DNA from: Fibrobacteraceae bacterium
GTDB lineage: Bacteria > Fibrobacterota > Fibrobacteria > Fibrobacterales > Fibrobacteraceae
Assembly (NCBI GenBank): GCA_021443045.1
Contig: JABUUT010000027.1
Coordinates: 1-9,195, forward strand
Length of the DNA stretch: 9,195 bases
Reading direction: 5' to 3'
The notes beneath the pieces were generated by a model. It saw only the letters and a program-made list of their open reading frames with translations, was not told where the DNA came from and made no database searches. Made by a program: the position numbers and the translations under genes. Shown one piece after another: positions 5,388 through 9,195 of the stretch. Within the stretch, counting starts at the first letter, position 1. Each line of letters begins with the position of its first letter.

Positions 5388-6749
5388 TTAGAAACGGTCT
5401 ATAAGTTCCTGGGGGCATTCCACCTGCTTGTAGCTGTGGTATGGATTGTCGGCTGCATCAAGCCAGTTGGCAAGGAACAGGCATCCATTTCTCAGGTTGG
5501 GGTCTTTGTATTCGCTGTTGCACTTTTGGGCAAGGCAGTCTTTGTTGCCGTTGCCGCAATCGCTCAACAGTCCGCCATAGCGTTGACCGTTGCAAGAAAT
5601 GCCCATTTTGCGGCACCCGTCAAACTGGCCCACGCCACCACCTGGAATCATAATGTCGAAGTTTCCACGCTGCACGTCGGAACCTGTGTTGGAAATCATC
5701 ACAATCAGCTTTTTATCGCGAATGGAGCCTCGGTCACCGCCTTCGGCACCGCCGTTAAAGGTGAGCATAAAGCAACGTCCGCACACCGCTTCCTGGTCGT
5801 TGGCGGCTGCAAAGGCGTAGGCATACTTGTCATTAATAATCATGGGAGCCTGGAACGTGCAGGTGCCCGAAAGACCATCGGAATTGCAAACGGATCCGTC
5901 GTATTTTACATCACCTTCGGTGCCATCGGCCAGGCATGTTTTTGCCACATCCACATAGCTTTCCTTTTTCTTGCCAGTCCATGCACAGCTTGGAGCGCAA
6001 CTGTCCCAATAGCGTGTTGCCTTACCACTGCCGCTGGCACCACCGTTAACCACCTTTATGTTGGGGTCTGGGGCTTTTCCATCGGTAATGTTGTTGGTAT
6101 AGTCTTTTTTAGAGGAACTGGATGCCACGCTGGAACTGCTCTTGGGGGCCGAAGAAGAACTGGCAATTTTGCTGGAAGAACTTACGGTGGCTCGGCTGCT
6201 GGAGGCTGGTGCTGCTGCACTAGACAATGCCACTGCGCTGGAGAGGCTCTGCAAACTGCTGCTAGAGACTAAAACGGATACAGAACTTTGGGGAACAGGT
6301 GATGCTGAGGAAATGGCTAAAACACTGTCTAGGGCAAGGCTGTCTAGTTCGCCAAGGTGAGGATAAGCTGTACCCGTTGTGGGGTCAAAAGCGTCGCAGT
6401 TCTGGTCTATAACGGCAAGGTCGTTTATGTCGATTCCTGTTAAAATGGCTTTATTCTGCGTGCTGAATATGGTTTGGTCTTCTGCATTGTAGCTTCCAAA
6501 CAAGTTGCCATTGGCTAATCGCACCACAAAATTGCCTTGGGCATCAGGTGCATAAATCAAAAAAACGGGGCTAGACTTTACAATCCATGCTGAAGCCCCC
6601 TCTGCAACCAAGGTAAGGCAGTTGATATCTTCAGAATAGGAAGACATCAGAGGCGAAGAAGAAGCAACACTTGTTGTGGACTCTTCACTGCAATTCCATG
6701 CAACAGCTGTGGCCGCAACGAGAAGTCCTATAGAAATTTTTTTATTCAT
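5388..6749 (-). CDS. GH45 endoglucanase lipoprotein (second of tandem set, divergent disulfides)
   Basis: 453 residues. Signal peptide 1-19 ends AVAWN before Cys20, then SEEST; surface lipoprotein predicted. The shared N-terminal module spans about 38-136, with Cys44 and Cys118. The linker (about 140-225) is rich in SSSS blocks and ends KKDYTNN. The GH45 domain (231-453) has signature ATRYWDSCAPSCAW with base Asp249 and acid Asp365 in FDIMIPGGGVGQFDGC. It ends VECPQELIDRF. Unlike both paralogs, the first Cys of the usual DCC is Ser250, the Cys after the PF(T)-beta strand (SGC/DGC in the others) is absent, and a new Cys386 appears seven residues after Cys379, suggesting a rewired disulfide. 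It lies 93 bp after the first GH45 gene, with a terminator between. GGAG sits 5 nt before the ATG. Confident as GH45; glucan preference cannot be read from sequence. Confidence 0.92.
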   Translation of the reverse strand: MNKKISIGLLVAATAVAWNCSEESTTSVASSSPLMSSYSEDINCLTLVAEGASAWIVKSSPVFLIYAPDAQGNFVVRLANGNLFGSYNAEDQTIFSTQNKAILTGIDINDLAVIDQNCDAFDPTTGTAYPHLGELDSLALDSVLAISSASPVPQSSVSVLVSSSSLQSLSSAVALSSAAAPASSSRATVSSSSKIASSSSAPKSSSSVASSSSKKDYTNNITDGKAPDPNIKVVNGGASGSGKATRYWDSCAPSCAWTGKKKESYVDVAKTCLADGTEGDVKYDGSVCNSDGLSGTCTFQAPMIINDKYAYAFAAANDQEAVCGRCFMLTFNGGAEGGDRGSIRDKKLIVMISNTGSDVQRGNFDIMIPGGGVGQFDGCRKMGISCNGQRYGGLLSDCGNGNKDCLAQKCNSEYKDPNLRNGCLFLANWLDAADNPYHSYKQVECPQELIDRF

Positions 6750-6754
6750 AAACT

Positions 6755-6758
6755 CTCC
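6755..6758 (-). promoter_or_regulatory. Ribosome binding site of second GH45 gene
   Basis: GGAG on the minus strand, 5 nt before the ATG at 6749. The spacing is slightly short but it supports the signal-peptide start. Confidence 0.55.
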
Positions 6759-6795
6759 ATTTGCCCAAACACACTACACCAATAAAACCAAAAAC

Positions 6796-6828
6796 AAAAA
6801 GCCTCAGAAACAAGGTCTGGGGCTTTTT
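6796..6828. terminator. Hairpin terminator between first and second GH45 genes
   Basis: Thirteen pairs including the A/T tracts (6796-6808 with 6816-6828), 7-base loop. It lies 14 bp past the stop of the first GH45 gene (6843) and, on the minus strand, is followed by T-rich sequence (TTTTTGTTTTTGG). Pair 6804/6820 is T-G in plus sense and so a C-A mismatch in minus RNA, at the same fifth core position as in the terminator at 5344-5373. The two terminators probably share ancestry with the duplicated genes. Confidence 0.7.
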
Positions 6829-6842
6829 ACTCTCTCATAAGA

Positions 6843-8489
6843 TTAATAACGGCTAGACAGCACGCTAGGACATTCCACTTCTTCGTAGTTGTGTTCGGGG
6901 TTGCCAGCGGCTTCCATAAAGTCGGCTAGGAACAGGCAGCCCTGCTGTAGTTCGCCAGAATAATGTTGCTTACACTTGCTGGTAAGGCATTCCTTACGCT
7001 TTGAAAGAAGGTCGCCACTGTAGCCCACAGATTCTTCGCATTCACTCAGAATACCACCGTAGGTTGCACCTGGAGTAGCCACATTCATTCTCTGGCAACC
7101 GTTAAAGGCTCCGTTACCACCACCTGGAATCATGATGTCGAACTGTCCTTGGTTCACGTCGCCACCAATGTTGGAAACCATGATAATCAACTTTTTACCA
7201 GCAAGGGCCTTGTGGTTGGCCTTTGTTTCGTACTTGCCTTTGCCAGTAAAGGTGAGCTGGAAGCATTTGCCACACTGGCCACCATTGGCTGCAGGAACCG
7301 CGGCAAAGGCAAATCCGTATTCTGTGCAACCATCAACAGTGAATGGAACCTGACCGAAGCATGTGCCGCCGCTACCGCCGGAACATACGCTACCAGCGCC
7401 ATTTGAGGTGGTGGATTTTCCGTCGGTGCCACAAGTTTTAGCAACCTTGCCACCGGCATTTTCGGGCCAGGAGCAGCTTGGCATGCAGCAGTCCCAGTAG
7501 CGTGTTGCCCATCCGGAACCATTGGAACCGCCCTTCTTAACAATGTTTGGGCAGCCTGAGGTAACAGGAGCTGTGCTGGAGCTGGATTTAGCGGTAGAAG
7601 AAGAACTCTTTGCGGTGCTGGAACTGGACTTGGCTGTGGAAGAGGAGCTCTTTGCTGTGCTGGAGCTAGACTTTACAGAGGAGGAAGAATTGGGTGCAGG
7701 GGTAGCGCCGCCTACAGCGGTGGCTGAGCCGTCTTTCAAATCGCCGGCATCGTACCAAGACTGGAGTTCGCAATTATCATTGTAAGAGTATTGGCTACCC
7801 TTGGAGGTTTTGAGACCCTGTGCCCAAGGCTTTACACAAGACTTTGAAATATTGTCGAGGCATTCTCCGTCTGGGCAGGAAGTTGGGGTAGAAGGCTGGG
7901 AAGAAGAAGACTTTGCAGTGGAAGAAGAACTCTTGGCTGCAGGAGTATCTGTGGCGCTGCTTTTTGGGGTGTTGCTTGCAGAACTATTGTTTGGGGTTAC
8001 GGCAGCAGAAGATTTGCCTGTAACAGGGGTTGCTGTAGCAGAAGATGTTGGGTCTTCTATTGGCTGGGCTGAAACTTCATCACCAGACGCAGGGGTAAAG
8101 TTGCAGTTGGCGTGTATTGTGGGAAGGTTTCCCTTAACGACGTTATCGGCGAGAATGGTTACGTTGTCCAAACCCACAATGGCTTTCTGGTCGGGGTCGT
8201 AATTGCCAACATATTCGCCAGTGAGGGCGTTAAAGGCAAAGTTGTTCTCAAAGAACAGGTACTCAGCCGTTGCTGTAGGAATCCACTTGGCGTCGGCATC
8301 GGCCAGCTCCATAAAGGCGCAGCTGATGTTGTCCGATAAAATGCAGCGAACAGTGGCTGGTTGGTCTGGGTTGAATTCGCTTGTTCCAGGTAAAAAATCG
8401 GTTGCCTGGTTTGTGGTAGATTCGTCGCTGCAGCTGAATGCCATAGCGAGGGCGCCTGCAAGCGCGAAATGTCTAATTTTTAAATTCAT
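6843..8489 (-). CDS. GH45 endoglucanase lipoprotein with extra Cys-rich insert (first of tandem set)
   Basis: 548 residues, the longest of the three. Signal peptide 1-19 ends AMAFS before Cys20, then SDEST; surface lipoprotein predicted. The shared N-terminal module (about 47-145) has Cys57 and Cys129 and the motif GEYVGNY. A first Ser/Thr/Pro linker (146-204) leads to a 50-residue insert (205-255, four Cys: 205, 210, 218, 240) absent from the paralogs. A second linker holds four SSSSTAK heptads (273-300). The GH45 domain (about 312-548) shows ATRYWDCCMPSCSW (base Asp333), GGD (Asp444), and FDIMIPGGGNGAFNGC (acid Asp451), ending VECPSVLSSRY. It is the promoter-proximal gene of the set, with an AGGA 7 nt before the ATG and AT-rich -10-like boxes about 55-75 bp upstream. 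The insert might bind carbohydrate or protein; I do not recognise it. Confidence 0.92.
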   Translation of the reverse strand: MNLKIRHFALAGALAMAFSCSDESTTNQATDFLPGTSEFNPDQPATVRCILSDNISCAFMELADADAKWIPTATAEYLFFENNFAFNALTGEYVGNYDPDQKAIVGLDNVTILADNVVKGNLPTIHANCNFTPASGDEVSAQPIEDPTSSATATPVTGKSSAAVTPNNSSASNTPKSSATDTPAAKSSSSTAKSSSSQPSTPTSCPDGECLDNISKSCVKPWAQGLKTSKGSQYSYNDNCELQSWYDAGDLKDGSATAVGGATPAPNSSSSVKSSSSTAKSSSSTAKSSSSTAKSSSSTAKSSSSTAPVTSGCPNIVKKGGSNGSGWATRYWDCCMPSCSWPENAGGKVAKTCGTDGKSTTSNGAGSVCSGGSGGTCFGQVPFTVDGCTEYGFAFAAVPAANGGQCGKCFQLTFTGKGKYETKANHKALAGKKLIIMVSNIGGDVNQGQFDIMIPGGGNGAFNGCQRMNVATPGATYGGILSECEESVGYSGDLLSKRKECLTSKCKQHYSGELQQGCLFLADFMEAAGNPEHNYEEVECPSVLSSRY

Positions 8490-8496
8490 TGTGTTT

Positions 8497-8502
8497 TCCT
8501 CT
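8497..8502 (-). promoter_or_regulatory. Ribosome binding site of first GH45 gene
   Basis: AGAGGA on the minus strand, ending 7 nt before the ATG at 8489. Confidence 0.7.
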
Positions 8503-8543
8503 AGTCTTTAACACTCAGCCCTAAAATTAGGTTGAAAAACGCC

Positions 8544-8562
8544 AATATAAATGTAAAATATA
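8544..8562 (-). promoter_or_regulatory. Candidate -10 region for the GH45 cluster
   Basis: Two TATATT hexamers on the minus strand (8557-8562 and 8544-8549), the first inside TATATTTTAC, one base off the FCB-type TAnnTTTG. No convincing -35/-33 box is seen. A small dyad CCTAA-AA-TTAGG (8520-8531) lies just downstream, in the expected 5' untranslated region. Confidence 0.35.
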
Positions 8563-8760
8563 AGGTAACATGGCAAAAGTGTTCTTTTTGTGTTCCCTAA
8601 GTGACATTGGTCAAACAAAAATGTTGATAAAATGTTGAAGATATTGGATTGTAAATTTTTGTTTATCGTTCGGTTGTGTGCGGAGCCATTTGGGAGAGAA
8701 CAAAAGGATTTTTTTTATTTGGTTAAAAGTCAAGGAGTTAGGGAAGCTCAAATGTAAAGT

Positions 8761-8797
8761 TTTGTAAAATTTTATAAAGTAAAAAATATTTTACAAA
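8761..8797. repeat. Inverted repeat TTTGTAAAAT / ATTTTACAAA
   Basis: Perfect 10-bp arms at 8761-8770 and 8788-8797 around a 17-bp A/T-only-but-one-G spacer. TGTAAA half-motifs also occur at 8552 and 8754, and TTTTACA at 8813-8819. It could be an operator, but low complexity makes chance dyads likelier here. Confidence 0.4.
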
Positions 8798-8841
8798 CGA
8801 AAGAAAGTTTGTTTTTACAGGTGGCGTGGGTGTTAAAGATG

Positions 8842-8861
8842 ATTGTTGATTAATTGTTGAT
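8842..8861. repeat. Direct repeat ATTGTTGAT x2, 11-bp period
   Basis: Identical 9-mers at 8842-8850 and 8853-8861, about one helical turn apart. TGTTGA also occurs at 8622 (as TGTTGATAA) and 8633. Confidence 0.4.
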
Positions 8862-8864
8862 ATT

Positions 8865-8892
8865 TTGATACTTATTTGAAAATAATTATATT
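8865..8892 (+). promoter_or_regulatory. Sigma-70-like promoter candidate, far upstream of tuf
   Basis: TTGATA (8865-8870), 16-bp spacer, TATATT (8887-8892): five of six matches in each hexamer. It is 280 bp before tuf in very AT-rich DNA, so the match may be chance. Confidence 0.22.
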
Positions 8893-8948
8893 GAAACCTT
8901 GAAATTTTAAAAAAAACGCCATTTTTTTCATTGACCTTAAAGTGGACA

Positions 8949-8975
8949 CCTTGTGGCCACCAATGGTGAACAAGG
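8949..8975. repeat. Nested hairpin upstream of tuf
   Basis: Outer arms CCTTGT (8949-8954) and ACAAGG (8970-8975) enclose an inner CACC-AAT-GGTG (8958-8968). There is no T tract. It is immediately followed by the DnaA-box 9-mer. Confidence 0.35.
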
Positions 8976-8977
8976 AA

Positions 8978-8986
8978 TGTGGATAA
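8978..8986 (-). promoter_or_regulatory. DnaA-box consensus 9-mer (TTATCCACA on minus strand)
   Basis: Plus strand TGTGGATAA is the exact complement of the strict DnaA box. One further near-match (TGTTGATAA, 8622-8630) differs by one base. A lone box may regulate a promoter or be fortuitous; there are too few for an origin. Confidence 0.35.
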
Positions 8987-9030
8987 ACAGAAAAAATGGG
9001 CTTTTTTGCGTAAATTCCTAAAAAAAATCC

Positions 9031-9060
9031 TTGCAAAATATTTGACGTTTGCTAAATTTG
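9031..9060 (+). promoter_or_regulatory. Likely tuf promoter
   Basis: TTGCAA (9031-9036), 16-bp spacer, TAAATT (9053-9058). The -10 box reads on as TAAATTTGC, which also fits the TAnnTTTG -7 consensus known in Bacteroidetes. Initiation near 9065 would give a leader of about 105 nt before tuf. Confidence 0.5.
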
Positions 9061-9108
9061 CTCCACAATTTTCGCAAAGTACCGCTTCCTATGCTCTGCG
9101 ATATAACG

Positions 9109-9128
9109 GAAACTGACCCAACAGTTTC
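9109..9128 (+). promoter_or_regulatory. Hairpin in the tuf leader
   Basis: GAAACTG (9109-9115) pairs perfectly with CAGTTTC (9122-9128) across a six-base loop, 43 nt before the tuf start. It may stabilise the mRNA or modulate initiation. Confidence 0.35.
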
Positions 9129-9161
9129 TTGAACCTGAAGCGATAAACCTTCTGCTGAAGA

Positions 9162-9168
9162 AGAGGAA
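9162..9168 (+). promoter_or_regulatory. Ribosome binding site of tuf
   Basis: AGAGGAA lies directly before the A-run leading into the ATG at 9172. It is a purine-rich Shine-Dalgarno of the same AGAGGA form as upstream of the first GH45 gene. Confidence 0.6.
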
Positions 9169-9171
9169 AAA

Positions 9172-9195
9172 ATGGCAAAAGAACATTTTGACAGA
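9172..9195 (+). CDS. tuf: Elongation factor Tu, N-terminal eight residues only (3' truncated by window)
   Basis: The eight visible codons read MAKEHFDR. Bacterial EF-Tu starts MAKExFxR, followed by the K-P-H-x-N-V-G-T-I-G-H segment, so this is the expected opening. EF-Tu carries aminoacyl-tRNA to the ribosome as a GTP complex. Support comes from the strong AGAGGA Shine-Dalgarno, the good promoter at 9031-9060 and the long non-coding leader, as expected for a highly expressed gene. The GTPase motifs lie beyond the window, so the call rests on eight residues plus context. Confidence 0.78.

Larger units (their letters stand above)
8490..9171. other. AT-rich divergent spacer between GH45 cluster and tuf
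   Basis: About 680 bp without a convincing gene. On the GH45 side are -10-like boxes and a TGAC-N4-GTCA dyad (8602-8613). The middle has a 10-bp inverted repeat (8761-8797), paired ATTGTTGAT repeats (8842-8861) and a plus-strand promoter-like pair (8865-8892). On the tuf side are a nested hairpin (8949-8975), a DnaA-box 9-mer (8978-8986), the likely tuf promoter and a hairpin-bearing leader. Confidence 0.7.

Noticed and set aside
5436..6272. Long plus-strand open frame opposite the second GH45 gene
   Set aside because: Antisense shadow: low-complexity Ala/Cys/Gly composition, no ribosome site, and the minus strand encodes an unmistakable GH45.
7522..7785. Plus-strand open frame with LDLAVEEELFAVLE repeats
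   Set aside because: Exact antisense of the SSSSTAK linker repeats; the repeats belong to the minus-strand GH45 gene.
8570..8638. 22-residue plus-strand open frame (MAKVFFLC...)
   Set aside because: Too short, only a weak AAGG upstream, and it overlaps the probable GH45 promoter region.
8622..8986. Replication origin
   Set aside because: Only one exact DnaA box and one near-match, no dnaA/dnaN/gyrB neighbours, and tuf adjacency is not typical of oriC.
9091..9132. 13-residue leader peptide in the tuf leader
   Set aside because: No Shine-Dalgarno before the ATG and no run of regulatory codons; a frame this short is expected by chance.
1..9195. CRISPR array, tRNA or rRNA genes, insertion sequences
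   Set aside because: No regular repeat-spacer array, no cloverleaf-like segments with GGTTCGAATC-type arms, and no transposase frame were seen.

Overview
The window looks like chromosomal DNA of a Fibrobacter-type rumen/gut cellulose degrader (Fibrobacterota, FCB group). The evidence is three tandem glycoside hydrolase family 45 (GH45) endoglucanase genes, lipoprotein-type signal peptides with acidic residues after the Cys, long poly-Ser linkers, and AT-rich spacers between moderate-GC genes. The organism call is inference from these traits, not from a database match.

Layout. (a) 1-768 (+): C-terminal half of a PutP-type sodium/proline symporter, closed by a rho-independent terminator. (b) 859-1968 (+): membrane-anchored alpha/beta hydrolase. 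It converges, with only 16 bp between stops, on (c) a minus-strand pair: a low-molecular-weight protein tyrosine phosphatase (2975-3472), then a serine-rich lipoprotein of unknown function (1985-2932). (d) 3473-3910: a 438-bp gene-poor spacer holding two copies, in inverted orientation, of a 28-bp hairpin element. The two copies share loop and flanks but have different, still complementary, stems. A 12-bp palindrome and a 21-bp-period direct repeat follow. (e) 3911-8489 (-): three paralogous GH45 lipoproteins, transcribed in the order 8489->6843, 6749->5388, 5242->3911, with hairpin terminators in both inter-gene gaps. (f) 8490-9171: a roughly 680-bp AT-rich divergent spacer with promoter-like sequences, short repeats, one perfect DnaA-box 9-mer and a hairpin leader. 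(g) 9172-9195 (+): the first eight codons of tuf (EF-Tu), cut by the window end.

How the genes fit together. Each GH45 protein has a signal peptide with Cys20, a conserved module of about 100 residues with two invariant Cys that I do not recognise, a Ser/Thr/Pro linker, and a C-terminal GH45 catalytic domain with both catalytic Asp present. This predicts a set of cell-surface-tethered endoglucanases that cut beta-1,4-glucan close to the cell. They differ in linker length, in a 50-residue Cys-rich insert (8489-6843 copy only) and in disulfide pattern (6749-5388 copy), so they are probably specialised rather than redundant. The flanking symporter, hydrolase, phosphatase and tuf have no obvious functional link to them.

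The least explained signals are the covarying hairpin pair at 3687-3797, the shared N-terminal module of the GH45 proteins, and the Cys-rich insert.
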